Shown: positions 1 through 9,014, counted from the stretch's first letter. The stretch is DNA of 64,000 nt from Bacteroidaceae bacterium (GCA_017509605.1 JAFWPH010000055.1:17343-81342); one strand, 5' to 3'. The notes: generated by a model from the letters alone, not told the origin. Translations and numbers: made by a program.

Positions 1-123
1 GCACATGGCTCCCTCTCAATGAGATACATCAATCAACCTTCAGATGTCTGGCTGACTGATATGGACGTTTGCATCGCGGGCTGGCAGCCCACGTACCCCT
101 TTTCCTTAGGCTTTAGCAGGTGA
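1..123 (+). other. Open frame entering from the left edge, 40 codons, unrecognised
   Basis: Frame 1 is open from the first base to a TGA at 121-123. The encoded tail ends in GWQPTYPFSLGFSR. I do not recognise a family and the piece is too short to call; it could be the end of a gene that begins outside the window or chance reading in intergenic DNA. Confidence 0.2.
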
Positions 124-130
124 AGGGTTA

Positions 131-345
131 TTGAGGGGTCAAGAGGCAAGGGTCGAGAGGCGAGAGGCAAGAGGCGAGAGGCAAGGAGGGTCGGCCTGCG
201 GCCTCAAAATTATAAAAAATGGATTAAAAAATTATAATGGGTCGAGAGGCGAGAGGCAAGAGGCTATGAATGGTTATTGGTTATTGGTTATTGAGGGGTC
301 AAGAGTCGAGGGGCGAGAGGCGAGAGGATATGAATGAACCCTAAC
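131..345. repeat. Purine-rich simple repeat (GTCGAGAGGC / GAGAGGCAAG units)
   Basis: Degenerate tandem units of the kind GTCGAGAGGC and GAGAGGCAAG occur at 138-186, 240-265 and 295-330, with a triple GGTTATT run at 272-293. An open frame runs through it but encodes only an Arg/Glu/Gly-rich low-complexity string, so I treat it as non-coding. Similar AGAGTCGAG/AGAGTTAAG units recur at the right end of the window (63831-63873). Confidence 0.7.
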
Positions 346-350
346 TTCAC

Positions 351-370
351 ATTCGTCGAACTGACATTAT
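351..370. repeat. Half-element resembling the 29938-30099 terminal repeat
   Basis: ATTCGTCGAACTGACATTAT matches the inverted repeat at 30080-30099 with a few changes. The rest of 371-588 shows no gene; it is ordinary AT-rich intergenic DNA before the promoter of the HU gene. Confidence 0.4.
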
Positions 371-612
371 ATAATAATGTGAATACCAGAGATGAAGATG
401 GAATATAGAATCGCCAGCGAAGAACTCCTCCGACACTCATCTCCTTTATCATTCAAGGAAAGTTGAAGCAGGGAAGGATGGCGGAGAGAAAAAGTGTCAT
501 GTTAACGTCATAAAAGTGACAAAAAAAGAGCAAAAAGGCTGAAAACATGATATATAATTCTGTTTTTTAGCAAATTGCGAAAGAAATATTTCGTCAAATG
601 GGAATAAAGCAC

Positions 613-620
613 TATATTTG
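613..620 (+). promoter_or_regulatory. Bacteroidetes -7 promoter element (TATATTTG) for the HU-like gene
   Basis: TATATTTG fits the Bacteroidetes -7 consensus TAnnTTTG, about 113 bases before the start codon at 734. No good TTG -33 box sits at the usual spacing, so this rests on the -7 motif alone. Confidence 0.5.
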
Positions 621-733
621 CACTCCGAAATCTGATTCAGACTACAGAAAGCTCTGGTTTCAGTAATCGGCCAAGACTTAGAACTGAATAATAAAACATT
701 GATTACCAAAAACAAACATCAATAATTATCAAT

Positions 734-1006
734 ATGACAAAAGCAGAAATAGTAGCCCAGATTGCCAAAGAAACTGGCTTGGACAGAACTAATGTACTTG
801 TAGTAGTGGAGTCGTTCATGAAGAACGTGAAGGAATCCCTTGAGAATGACGAGAATGTTTATCTCCGCGGTTTCGGTAGTTTCGTTGTGAAGCGCAGAGC
901 CCAGAAGACCGCTCGCAACATCTCGAAGAACACCACTCTGATCATTCCAGAGCACAAGATTCCATCTTTCAAGCCTTCGAAGGCCTTCACTATTGACAAG
1001 GCATAA
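734..1006 (+). CDS. HU/IHF-family DNA-binding protein
   Basis: This 90-residue protein has the length and pattern of a bacterial HU/IHF chromatin protein. The N-terminal MTKAEIVAQIAKETGLDR helix pair is the dimerisation part. The LRGFGSFVVKRRAQKTARN stretch (about residues 44-62) is the HU signature that leads into the DNA-binding beta arm. Such proteins bend DNA and compact the nucleoid as dimers. It is followed closely by a small basic protein and RNase G on the same strand, so the three may be co-transcribed. Bacteroidetes genomes carry several HU paralogues, so I give no symbol. Confidence 0.93.
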   Translation: MTKAEIVAQIAKETGLDRTNVLVVVESFMKNVKESLENDENVYLRGFGSFVVKRRAQKTARNISKNTTLIIPEHKIPSFKPSKAFTIDKA

Positions 1007-1060
1007 TTCAGGGCTTTATCAGGAACAACAATTCAATTAATCATTAAAACACAGGAAACT

Positions 1061-1150
1061 ATGCCAAACGGTAAGAAAAAGAAGAGACACAAGATTTCTA
1101 CGCACAAGCGTAAGAAAAGACTGAGAAAGAACCGCCACAAGAGCAAGTAG
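1061..1150 (+). CDS. 29-residue basic protein, AURKAIP1/COX24 (mS38/bS22)-like
   Basis: ATG at 1061 to TAG at 1148-1150 gives a 29-residue protein, MPNGKKKKRHKISTHKRKKR followed by LRKNRHKSK. More than half the residues are Lys, Arg or His. The KxxHKxRKRLRK pattern resembles the COX24 domain of mitochondrial mS38 and of the mycobacterial small-subunit protein bS22, so it is probably a tiny ribosomal protein of the 30S subunit. It lies 54 bases after the HU gene and before the RNase G gene. The family assignment is by motif memory; the gene itself is convincing because of composition and position. Confidence 0.75.
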   Translation: MPNGKKKKRHKISTHKRKKRLRKNRHKSK

Positions 1151-1178
1151 TGGCCAGTGGCTCTTTCTTACAAGGCAA

Positions 1179-1231
1179 ATGAAGAACAAATCATCACACG
1201 CTCACAACGGGCATGAGGGTTTGTTCTTCAT
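1179..1231 (+). promoter_or_regulatory. 12-bp perfect hairpin in the leader of the RNase G gene
   Basis: ATGAAGAACAAA (1179-1190) and TTTGTTCTTCAT (1220-1231) are perfect inverted repeats with a 29-base loop; TCAT and ATGA can extend the stem inside. It sits between the small basic gene and rng and is not followed by a T tract, so it is unlikely to be a simple terminator. Inference: a processing or autoregulatory structure. Confidence 0.55.
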
Positions 1232-1375
1232 TAGCAAAGAAAACAAATTCTGACCAGGCAGACTGGATTTTGAACGGCCTTGTTTCCCTTGATGGCAAAA
1301 GGAGTCGTTCATCGTTAGCTGAAGAAGCGTCTTCAGTAGTTGTCCAGGAAGCCAAACAAATCATCAAAGCAAAAA

Positions 1376-2950
1376 ATGACAAGCGAACTTATCATTGACG
1401 CGCAACCGAAAGAAGTGACGATAGCCCTGCTTGAGGACAAGCGACTGGTAGAGTTCCAGAAAGAGGGTAAGGACACCAAATACACGGTTGGCAACATTTA
1501 CGCGGGAAGGGTTAAGAAGATAATGCCCGGACTGAACGCATGTTTCGTGGATGTGGGTCATGAGCGTGAGGCATTTTTGCATTATCAGGATTTGGGTTCT
1601 CAATTTCTCGCATTGGAGAAGTACGTGAAACAAGTGGTGAGCGACCGCAAGAAACTTGCGACCATGTCGAAGTTGGGTCGTCAGCAAGACTTGCCAAAGG
1701 AAGGCAGCATCCAGGACCTTTTGGAAGTAGGGCAGGAAGTGCTGGTCCAGATTGTCAAGGAGCCGATTTCCACCAAAGGTCCCCGTCTGACTTGTGAATT
1801 GTCGTTTGCAGGACGACTGTTGGTATTGATACCCTTCAACGACAAAGTATCGGTATCGTCGAAAATCAAGTCGGCAGAGGAGCGAGCCCGTTTGAAACAG
1901 CTGATCATGAGCATCAAGCCGAAAAACTTCGGTGTGATTGTTCGTACAGTAGCTGAGGGCAAACGCGTGTCGGAACTGGACAAGGAACTGAACATCCTGT
2001 TGGAGAACTGGAACGACTGTCTCCGCAACACCCAGCAAGCAAAAGACCTGCCGGTTCTCACTCACGAAGAGACCAGCCGAACGGTGGCTATTCTACGCGA
2101 TCTGTTCAATCCCTCTTACGAAAGCATCTACGTCAACAACGAGGACGTTTACAAGGAGGTGAAGAAGTACGTGAGCTTGATTGCTCCGGAATGTGAGCAG
2201 ATTGTGAAGCACTACAAAGGGCAGGTTCCTATCTTCGACAACTTCTCCGTGACCAAACAAATCAAGTCGGGCTTTGGACGAACAGTGTCATACAAGCGAG
2301 GCGCCTACTTGATTATCGAGCACACCGAGGCCCTTCACGTCGTGGACGTGAACAGTGGCAACCGCAACCGCGGTGTGGATGGACAAGAAGCCAATGCCTT
2401 TGAGGTGAACATGGGCGCAGCGGAGGAGCTGGCGCGCCAGTTGAGGCTAAGGGACATGGGAGGTATCATCGTCGTGGATTTCATCGACATGGACTCCGCC
2501 GAGCACCGGCAAAAGCTCTACGAGCGCATGAACGAGTTGATGCGCACGGACCGCGCCAAGCACAACATCCTTCCTCTGAGCAAGTTCGGGTTGATGCAGA
2601 TTACCCGCCAAAGGGTTCGTCCGGCGATGGACGTCCAAGTAGAGGAGACCTGTCCCACCTGTTTCGGAAAGGGCACCATCAAGTCCTCCTTCCTCTTCAC
2701 CGACACGTTAGAGAGCAAAATCGACTATTTGGTCAACACGCTCAACACTAAGCGCTTCAAACTTTACGTCCACCCTTACGTGGCGGCGTACATCAACCAA
2801 GGCTTCATATCGCTCTACCGCAGGTGGCAATTGAAGTACGGATTCTGTTTCAGCATCATCCCGAGTCAGCAATTAGGATTCCTTCAATATATTTTCAAGG
2901 ACAGAGAAGGAAACGAGCTGAACCTGACAGAGGAGATGGAGACAAAATGA
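1376..2950 (+). CDS. rng: Ribonuclease E/G family endoribonuclease (RNase G)
   Basis: The 524-residue protein is a single-strand-specific endoribonuclease for rRNA maturation and mRNA decay. The start at 1376 (MTSELIIDAQPKEV) matches the usual N terminus; a start at 1340 would add an atypical 12-residue extension. An S1 RNA-binding domain follows (VGNIYAGRVKKIMPGLNACFVDVG). The catalytic Mg2+-binding aspartates appear in HVVDVNSGN and GGIIVVDFIDM, and CPTCFGKG is the zinc-link motif that holds RNase E/G tetramers. There is no long scaffold tail, so it is G-type in size. A strong terminator follows at 3014-3054. Confidence 0.95.
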   Translation: MTSELIIDAQPKEVTIALLEDKRLVEFQKEGKDTKYTVGNIYAGRVKKIMPGLNACFVDVGHEREAFLHYQDLGSQFLALEKYVKQVVSDRKKLATMSKLGRQQDLPKEGSIQDLLEVGQEVLVQIVKEPISTKGPRLTCELSFAGRLLVLIPFNDKVSVSSKIKSAEERARLKQLIMSIKPKNFGVIVRTVAEGKRVSELDKELNILLENWNDCLRNTQQAKDLPVLTHEETSRTVAILRDLFNPSYESIYVNNEDVYKEVKKYVSLIAPECEQIVKHYKGQVPIFDNFSVTKQIKSGFGRTVSYKRGAYLIIEHTEALHVVDVNSGNRNRGVDGQEANAFEVNMGAAEELARQLRLRDMGGIIVVDFIDMDSAEHRQKLYERMNELMRTDRAKHNILPLSKFGLMQITRQRVRPAMDVQVEETCPTCFGKGTIKSSFLFTDTLESKIDYLVNTLNTKRFKLYVHPYVAAYINQGFISLYRRWQLKYGFCFSIIPSQQLGFLQYIFKDREGNELNLTEEMETK

Positions 2951-3013
2951 GAAATTGAGATGCAGAACCCTCCTGACTCACAGAACAAGGATCTGACATC
3001 AAGACCAAAACAG

Positions 3014-3054
3014 AAAAGGATTCCCGGCATGAGGCCGTGAATCCTTTTTTTTCT
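3014..3054. terminator. Rho-independent terminator, bidirectional
   Basis: AAAAGGATTC (3014-3023) pairs with GAATCCTTTT (3039-3048), with an inner CGGC/GCCG stem, and a T-rich run follows on the plus strand. The complementary A run lets it also serve the convergent GH5 gene. Confidence 0.88.
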
Positions 3055-3101
3055 TTTAGCTGGACCCAAGCATTTGGTCCCTCGGCAGTTGGTAGCAGAC
3101 G

Positions 3102-4232
3102 CTACTTCTTGTCTTCGAGTTTCTTTCCTGAGGTGAGGATATCGACAAGCGGTTTGTCCTTGTAGTCGTTTTTCTGCTGGTCCCAGAATCCGAAGTCTGC
3201 ATCATAGCACCAAGTGGTCCATGCAATGTCGAACTCATCGAACACGGTGAGCATGTCTTTGTACCACTTGTAGGCGAGTTCGCGGTCCACGGGCTCATAC
3301 ACTCCCCATTCTCCGCAGAAGAGCTGGAGGTTGTACTTCTTAGCCACCTCGATGGCATCCTTGAAGTCCTGGCGTATCTTGTCGATGTTCCATTCCTGAG
3401 TGGTGTATGGTTCGAGTACCGGTTTGAGTGAATCAGGCGCTGCCTCATAGTCCTCCTTTGAGATGAGCACTCCAGGATAATTCACCTTTCCCGTATATTT
3501 GCCGACAGGAGTCCACCATGCGCCGTAATGTGTGAGCACCATGGGATTGTAGTAGTGGAACGACAAGACGATGTTCTTGTCTCCCTCTGGTACCTTGAGG
3601 TATTGAATCGTCTCATAGCTCTGCCACATGTTGGAGCCTATGACGAGTGTTCGCTTCGGCTCTCGTTCACGCAAAGCCTTGTGCACCTTGGCAACAAGCT
3701 GGTTCCACTGCTCATGGTCTTCAGCCACAGGTTCGTTCATGAACTCGTAAGCCACCATGTCGTTGCTATAGCCTTTGAGGGCGTCGGACAGCTGGTACCA
3801 CATGTCGATGAGTTGCTGTTGAGCCTCTTCTGAAGTGAAGAGGGTGTTGGCGTCGGCTTTTCCCTCGTTGACTGCATTGAAATAGTGCGAGCGGATGATG
3901 TGGAGGTCAACAATGGCTCTGAGATGGTGCTTGTCGCACATGTCGAGTGCGAATTTGAGGAGGTCCCAAGCCTCTGGGAGTTTGTTGCCGTCCTCGTCCC
4001 AGAACTGCTCCTCGTCGATGGGGATGCGTACGAAGTCGAATCCGAGTTGTTCGAGTCGTTCGAAGTCGTCTTCCTGAATGTGCAGCCGTCGTGCCTCTCC
4101 TCGTTCTTCAGACTGGGAGAGCCAATGGCTCAGGTTGGTTCCTCGCTTGATGCGGAAATCAGTCTCTTTTTCGCATGAGCTGAACAACAAAGCAGCGACA
4201 AGCGCTAAGCATAATGATAAATACTTCTTCAT
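3102..4232 (-). CDS. Secreted lipoprotein glycoside hydrolase, family 5 (cellulase-like)
   Basis: The 376-residue protein begins with a lipoprotein signal (MKKYLSLCLALVAALLFSSC, lipid-carrying Cys 20), so it should sit on an outer or periplasmic membrane face. The rest is a GH5-type TIM barrel: RGTNLSHW near residue 31, acid/base Glu 167 in YEFMNEPV and nucleophile Glu 308 in FCGEWGVY. GH5 enzymes retain configuration and cut beta-1,4-glucans or mannans; the substrate cannot be told from sequence. A structured repeat (4257-4458) lies immediately upstream of the start. No SusC/D genes are nearby, so this is a stand-alone glycosidase. Confidence 0.88.
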   Translation of the reverse strand: MKKYLSLCLALVAALLFSSCEKETDFRIKRGTNLSHWLSQSEERGEARRLHIQEDDFERLEQLGFDFVRIPIDEEQFWDEDGNKLPEAWDLLKFALDMCDKHHLRAIVDLHIIRSHYFNAVNEGKADANTLFTSEEAQQQLIDMWYQLSDALKGYSNDMVAYEFMNEPVAEDHEQWNQLVAKVHKALREREPKRTLVIGSNMWQSYETIQYLKVPEGDKNIVLSFHYYNPMVLTHYGAWWTPVGKYTGKVNYPGVLISKEDYEAAPDSLKPVLEPYTTQEWNIDKIRQDFKDAIEVAKKYNLQLFCGEWGVYEPVDRELAYKWYKDMLTVFDEFDIAWTTWCYDADFGFWDQQKNDYKDKPLVDILTSGKKLEDKK

Positions 4233-4256
4233 AGTTGTTATTAGGTGATTATTAAT

Positions 4257-4458
4257 GGGTTACTAAAGTTTCGGAAGTTATAAAAAGGAGTTAAATAGGG
4301 AGTTAAGTCAGCTGTGCTGACTGGAAGTTAAGCACTTTCGTGCAGGACGATACGACTGCTATTAAAACCTATTGTCCTGTGCGTAGCACATAACTCCCAT
4401 GTGCGTAGCGAGTTTACTTCCATTTTTACTTCCATTTTTACTTGCGAAAGTTGAGTTA
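4257..4458 (-). repeat. Structured intergenic repeat, copy 1 (leader of the GH5 gene)
   Basis: Read on the minus strand, this ~200-base element is nearly identical to 62084-62288. It starts with two AAAAATGGAAGT units and contains small hairpins: GTGC-TAC-GCAC, GCAC-GAAA-GTGC and AGTCAGC/GCTGACT (plus-strand 4306-4322 with loop TGT). CAGGAC and GTCCTG can pair over about 30 bases. It ends about 25 bases before the GH5 start codon. Confidence 0.85.
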
Positions 4459-4492
4459 CTTTATTTTGGTTCATTCATTGACTGAGCAACCA

Positions 4493-5239
4493 TCACTTCT
4501 TTCTGGTGATTCTGGCCAAATAGTCATAATGCTCTCCCTCGGCGACCACTTCCACTTGATAGCCGTTTTCTTCCGCTTTACGCCGCAAGGTGTCAGCGTC
4601 GATGTATATCCATGGGAAAGGATCGCCGATGGTGTCCTTATACCTCATCCGGAAACTCAGTTCCCCATAGTAGTATGTATCTTCAGAGCCGTCGAAGGTT
4701 TCGTCCATTCCCGATGTCTCATCTTCTTCCTCTGGTTCTTCATCCTCGAACACATAACTGATGTCGGAAGAGTCGCAGAGCAACTGACCTCCCGGAGAAA
4801 GAACCTTGTCGAGCTGATGGAAGAACTCGGGCATGCGCTCCAACGTCCCGACAATGCCAATGCCATTCATGAGCATCAGAATGGTGTCGAACCGTCCCTC
4901 CAGGGTGAAGAAATCCTGTTCAAGCACATTCTTCAGCCCACGTTGCCTCATTGTTTCCACGGACAGAGGAGAGATGTCGATGGCGGTCACATCAAGTCCC
5001 CACTGCTGGAGTACAAGCGAATGGCAGCCCGAACCTGCCCCCACATCGAGCACTTTTCCACGAGCCATGTCGAGCGCCTTCCGCTCTATCCCGGGCATGT
5101 CCTCAAAACTGCGGAAAAGCGTCTCCACGGGTATCTCGTCCTCGTCGAACATCGGCGAGAACACCCTGAGCTTACCCGCTTTCCGAGTCTTGTAATACTC
5201 AGCGATGGCCCTTCCCATCGGATCCTTCTTCCTGTTCAT
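4493..5239 (-). CDS. Class I SAM-dependent methyltransferase
   Basis: I start at 5239 (MNRKKDPMGRAIAEYY), giving 248 residues; an upstream ATG at 5311 adds an unlikely Ser-rich extension. VLDVGAGSGCHSL (about residue 62) is the SAM-binding glycine loop (motif I), VTAIDIS is motif II, and FDTILMLMNGIGIVG and LSPGGQLLCDSSD are later motifs of a Rossmann-fold methyltransferase. An acidic insert (FEDEEPEEEDETSG) lies in the last third. The substrate is unknown. It is not obviously coupled to its neighbours. Confidence 0.85.
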   Translation of the reverse strand: MNRKKDPMGRAIAEYYKTRKAGKLRVFSPMFDEDEIPVETLFRSFEDMPGIERKALDMARGKVLDVGAGSGCHSLVLQQWGLDVTAIDISPLSVETMRQRGLKNVLEQDFFTLEGRFDTILMLMNGIGIVGTLERMPEFFHQLDKVLSPGGQLLCDSSDISYVFEDEEPEEEDETSGMDETFDGSEDTYYYGELSFRMRYKDTIGDPFPWIYIDADTLRRKAEENGYQVEVVAEGEHYDYLARITRKK

Positions 5240-5393
5240 GATGTCTTTTCCCTCATGTTTTGATTTATCGAAATGTATAAAGATTGAAGAACTACGAGAT
5301 ATTCCCGTCATTCCCCAAACACAACAGCAAAAATAAGCAGAAAAAAGAAAAATGCAAAGAATAAAAAGGAAAAAGACGTCAAGCGGGAATCTC

Positions 5394-8300
5394 TCATCCT
5401 TGAGTTCTGTAGTCTTTCGGTAATTTGCCGAACATTTTCTTGAAGTTCTTGGTGAAATAACTTGGTGAGGAGAAACCTGTCAGTTCGGCAATGTGCTGGG
5501 TTGTGAGGGAGGTCGTCCGCAACAGCTTAGCAGCGTGTTTCAGACGTACGGTGGTGATAAACTCGCTGGGTGACTGTCCAGTGATGCTGTTGATTTTCCG
5601 ATAAAGCGTCATTCTGCTTGTGCACATATCGTTGCTAAACTGTTCAACGTTGTAATCCTTGTCGTCAAGATGAGACTCCACCACCCTTTGGGCCCGCGTA
5701 ATCAGTTCCTCGTCAATTGGTGAATATGTCAGTTGAGCCACTTCGTGTTCTTCATCGTGCTGGTATTTTTGCTGAATGGAGGCACGCTGTTCTTGTAAAT
5801 GCTTGATACGATTAAGCAATACGGCAGGACTGAAGGGTTTGGTCAAATAGCAGTCGGCTCCCATTTTGTACCCTTCAAGTTTTGACTCTTCGCTGGTTTT
5901 GGCAGTGAGCAAGATGACGGGGATGTGGCTTGTCTGCTCCGAGGACTTAATATGTCGGCACAATTCAAACCCATCCATGACAGGCATCATGACATCGCTG
6001 ATGACGAGACAAATATTGTCTGTTTCGGAAAGCAGTTGCCACCCCTGCTTTCCATCACTGGCTTCAACAACGTGGTAGCCCTCGTCGCGCAATTGGTCGG
6101 CAATGAGCGTGCGCATTTCCAGATTGTCCTCCACCAACAAGATGCTGTCGGTGGTCTGGTCTCTGGCTATTTCACCAATCGCGTCAATATTTTCATTCTT
6201 AGGTTCCGGTGCTCCGTGGTTTTCGTCCGCCGTAGCGCCTCCTTGGCAAATCAAAGGCATCACGAACCAGAAATCAGACCCTTTGCCCAACTGACTTTCC
6301 ACGCCTACTTCCCCGCCATGGAGTCTGACGAGTTCACGTACCATGTGCAGACCAATGCCACTTCCACCATGTGATTTGCTATTCTCCGCTTGGTAGTAGC
6401 GGTCGAAGATATGAGGCAGGTCAACAGGAGGAATGCCCACACCGCTATCGATGACATGCACCGACATGCGGTTGTCGCCGTTTTCCGGACCTTTCAGCAA
6501 CACTTTCACATATCCACCCTCAGGTGTGAATTTCATCGCATTGCTCAGCAGGTTCCAGATGATGTGATGCATTTTCTCGTGGTCGAAAGTAGCGTAGATC
6601 GGTTCATTGGGATGCTCATACGACAAAGTGATGCCCTTTCGCTGGGCCAGGGGATGGAAAGCATCGACTGCTGCCAGTATGAATCCGCTGATATCAGCAT
6701 GACGAGGCGAGAGTGTCTGGACTCCTATCTCCATCCGGCGGAAATCGAGCAATTGATTGACGAGTTGTTGCAGTTCCAAGGCATTTCGCTGAATGCTCTC
6801 CAATCTCATCTGATCGCGTTCGGACAAGGCCTTCTTACCAGCGAGCATCTGCTCCACTGGTACCAAGATAAGCGTTAATGGTGTGCGCAGTTCGTGACTG
6901 ATGTTTGTGAAGAAACGGAATTTGAGTTCGGTGAGTTGTTCTTCCATCTGTGTCATGCGTTTACTGCGCACATACAGAGAGTACCACCTGAGCACCCAAA
7001 AGGCCAATGCCGCAAGACATGCCGCATAGAGCGTGTATGCCCACCATGTTTCCCACCAGGCAGGCAGACGATGCAAAAGGATGACCTTGACTGGTTGCCC
7101 CCAGATGCCTTGCCCGTTGGTTGCACGCACTTCAACGGTGTAGTCGCCTTTCCTAAGTGAAGTCAGCACGATGGTGTTGTTGCCTACGGGTAGTTCCACC
7201 CAGTCTCCCATACTATCGCCCCAAAAGCCTTTTTTCAGTAATCTGTAAGCGAACTGGACCTGAGAGGAAAGATGGTGGCGCAGTGTGGTAAGCCTTAACT
7301 CAACGACATTGGCATGACAATCGACATCAAGTGTCTGGCGGTCTTGACCAATGTATTCAATCTTGTTGTCAATGATCACGGTGGAAACCCTGGCTTTTGC
7401 ATCGGATTGGGCAAAGTCTTGAAAACGGGTTGAGATCAAGATGCAGTAACTTTCTTCTTCCCCCACACAGACCGAGTCGCCTTGAGTCACATTCAAGGTA
7501 GAGAAATGGTCCATGTGTATCATAGGATGGTTACAAAGCAGCGAGCGACAATTGTCGGACTCTCTGTCCCATTCCTTGACACTTTCGCGCGTGAGTACCC
7601 ATATATGGCCATTGGAATCTTGTTTCACATCCAATATTTTCTTCCCTTGTGGGTTGCTGAGTTGAGGCACATAACAAGGAGCCTTATCCGTATGGGGATG
7701 AAAGGTGTAAACACTCCCGAGGACCGTGCCTATACACAATGTACCGTCGTTGAGCAACGTCAGGCACGAACATGTCTCGAATTCCTTCAACAAGGTAGTT
7801 GGTTGTTCCTCCCCTTTGCGCAACATGCACAAACCAGTCTGACGTCCTTGGTAGAAGATGTTGCCGTCAGCATCCTGTACGACACGTAAAAGGTCGGGCA
7901 TCTTCTTTCGCATCGTCACAAACAGTGAATCGTCGTCGATCTGCCGTTTCCATCTGCCGGCGTATTTCAGAATGCCTTCATTGGCTCGTGGCAACATGAA
8001 GACATGGCTTGAAGCTCCTGAAACCCAAAGGTTCCCATACGGGTCGCGTGTGATGTTGCGCAGATAGTATTTTCCTTTGGGAAGTTGTTGTGTGATGGCG
8101 CATGGGCAAAGAGTGCCGTCTTCATCAAACTGATAGGCATACATACCAGCCGCTGTGGTGACCCAGAGGAGTTCAGTGTGCAAATCCATCTCCATATCCA
8201 GTATTTCACCGATATCTTTGTTGTCGAGGCTGTATGTGGCGGGTTGAAATTCATAGATGGCGTTGTTGCCGACCATATTGGGGATGTATTTCACGACGCC

Positions 8301-9014
8301 TTTTCCCCATGTGCCTATCCAATAGCATCCATGAATTGAATCTTCCAACAAACACTGCGGATCTATATTTTCCACCTTGGGATAGGGTATGAAATCCTGC
8401 TTCTGAATGTCATAACGCCACATACAGCCCCCACTCTGGGCCAACCATAGTGAATGCTGGCTGTCTTCGTAGAAAGCGTTGACAAACTTTTGTCCATTGC
8501 TCCGCTTCGACACGTCAATCTGCTGAATAAGTTGCTCGTTGGGGTCAAAATGCAAGAGAACGTCTCCAGTTGACATCCAGACTGTGCCATCGCTAAGGGC
8601 ATAGATAGCCTCGACAGGCAACCGCTGCGTCTTATCCTCAGCGATGCCGTGTATGCCATAGTCATTCTTGTCAAGGACATAGGCCCCCATCGTCGTCCCG
8701 AACCAAATATGCCCCTTTCCATCTTCCACTATATCATAGATACAATTCGAACGCATCAGCTGGGGATTTCTCTCATTGGAACAGAACACATCTGGCTGAT
8801 ACCCATTGTCACGATAAAGTCCCTCCTCGGTGCTGTACCACAAGTAGCCTTCGCTGTCGCGGAAGAAAACGTGTACATTTCCCCAAGGTATATTCTTAAT
8901 GGTGGCGATGTCGTAAAGGGCGGAACCTGACTGAGCATTGATTGATTTAGTGGAAAGCCACCCGATCAAGAGGCAGAGTATGATTCGCCCTGTTGTGGAC
9001 GAAGCTGGAATCAT
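5394..9014 (-). CDS. Hybrid two-component system sensor/regulator (HTCS)
   Basis: This 1206-residue protein combines all parts of a two-component system. A signal peptide is followed by beta-propeller repeats (IWFGTTMGAYVLDK, LWVTTAAGMYAY, LWVSGASS) and a Y_Y_Y domain forming the periplasmic sensor. A membrane segment lies at about 659-677. The HisKA motif FFTNISHELRTPL carries phospho-acceptor His 707, and the ATPase domain has NAMKFTPEGG and GGSGIGLHMV. The receiver has Asp 1007 in SDVMMPVMDG, and an AraC-type helix-turn-helix closes the protein. HTCS proteins usually sense oligosaccharides and switch on polysaccharide-utilisation loci. No SusC/D pair lies nearby, but the large secreted protein gene upstream at 9263-12466 could be its target. 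Confidence 0.95.
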   Translation of the reverse strand: MIPASSTTGRIILCLLIGWLSTKSINAQSGSALYDIATIKNIPWGNVHVFFRDSEGYLWYSTEEGLYRDNGYQPDVFCSNERNPQLMRSNCIYDIVEDGKGHIWFGTTMGAYVLDKNDYGIHGIAEDKTQRLPVEAIYALSDGTVWMSTGDVLLHFDPNEQLIQQIDVSKRSNGQKFVNAFYEDSQHSLWLAQSGGCMWRYDIQKQDFIPYPKVENIDPQCLLEDSIHGCYWIGTWGKGVVKYIPNMVGNNAIYEFQPATYSLDNKDIGEILDMEMDLHTELLWVTTAAGMYAYQFDEDGTLCPCAITQQLPKGKYYLRNITRDPYGNLWVSGASSHVFMLPRANEGILKYAGRWKRQIDDDSLFVTMRKKMPDLLRVVQDADGNIFYQGRQTGLCMLRKGEEQPTTLLKEFETCSCLTLLNDGTLCIGTVLGSVYTFHPHTDKAPCYVPQLSNPQGKKILDVKQDSNGHIWVLTRESVKEWDRESDNCRSLLCNHPMIHMDHFSTLNVTQGDSVCVGEEESYCILISTRFQDFAQSDAKARVSTVIIDNKIEYIGQDRQTLDVDCHANVVELRLTTLRHHLSSQVQFAYRLLKKGFWGDSMGDWVELPVGNNTIVLTSLRKGDYTVEVRATNGQGIWGQPVKVILLHRLPAWWETWWAYTLYAACLAALAFWVLRWYSLYVRSKRMTQMEEQLTELKFRFFTNISHELRTPLTLILVPVEQMLAGKKALSERDQMRLESIQRNALELQQLVNQLLDFRRMEIGVQTLSPRHADISGFILAAVDAFHPLAQRKGITLSYEHPNEPIYATFDHEKMHHIIWNLLSNAMKFTPEGGYVKVLLKGPENGDNRMSVHVIDSGVGIPPVDLPHIFDRYYQAENSKSHGGSGIGLHMVRELVRLHGGEVGVESQLGKGSDFWFVMPLICQGGATADENHGAPEPKNENIDAIGEIARDQTTDSILLVEDNLEMRTLIADQLRDEGYHVVEASDGKQGWQLLSETDNICLVISDVMMPVMDGFELCRHIKSSEQTSHIPVILLTAKTSEESKLEGYKMGADCYLTKPFSPAVLLNRIKHLQEQRASIQQKYQHDEEHEVAQLTYSPIDEELITRAQRVVESHLDDKDYNVEQFSNDMCTSRMTLYRKINSITGQSPSEFITTVRLKHAAKLLRTTSLTTQHIAELTGFSSPSYFTKNFKKMFGKLPKDYRTQG

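Noticed and set aside
131..337. 68-codon frame in the purine-rich repeat
   Set aside because: Encodes only low-complexity Arg/Glu/Gly sequence derived from tandem repeats.
1364..2065. 233-codon minus-strand frame over RNase G
   Set aside because: Antisense to a well-conserved gene, no recognisable motifs.
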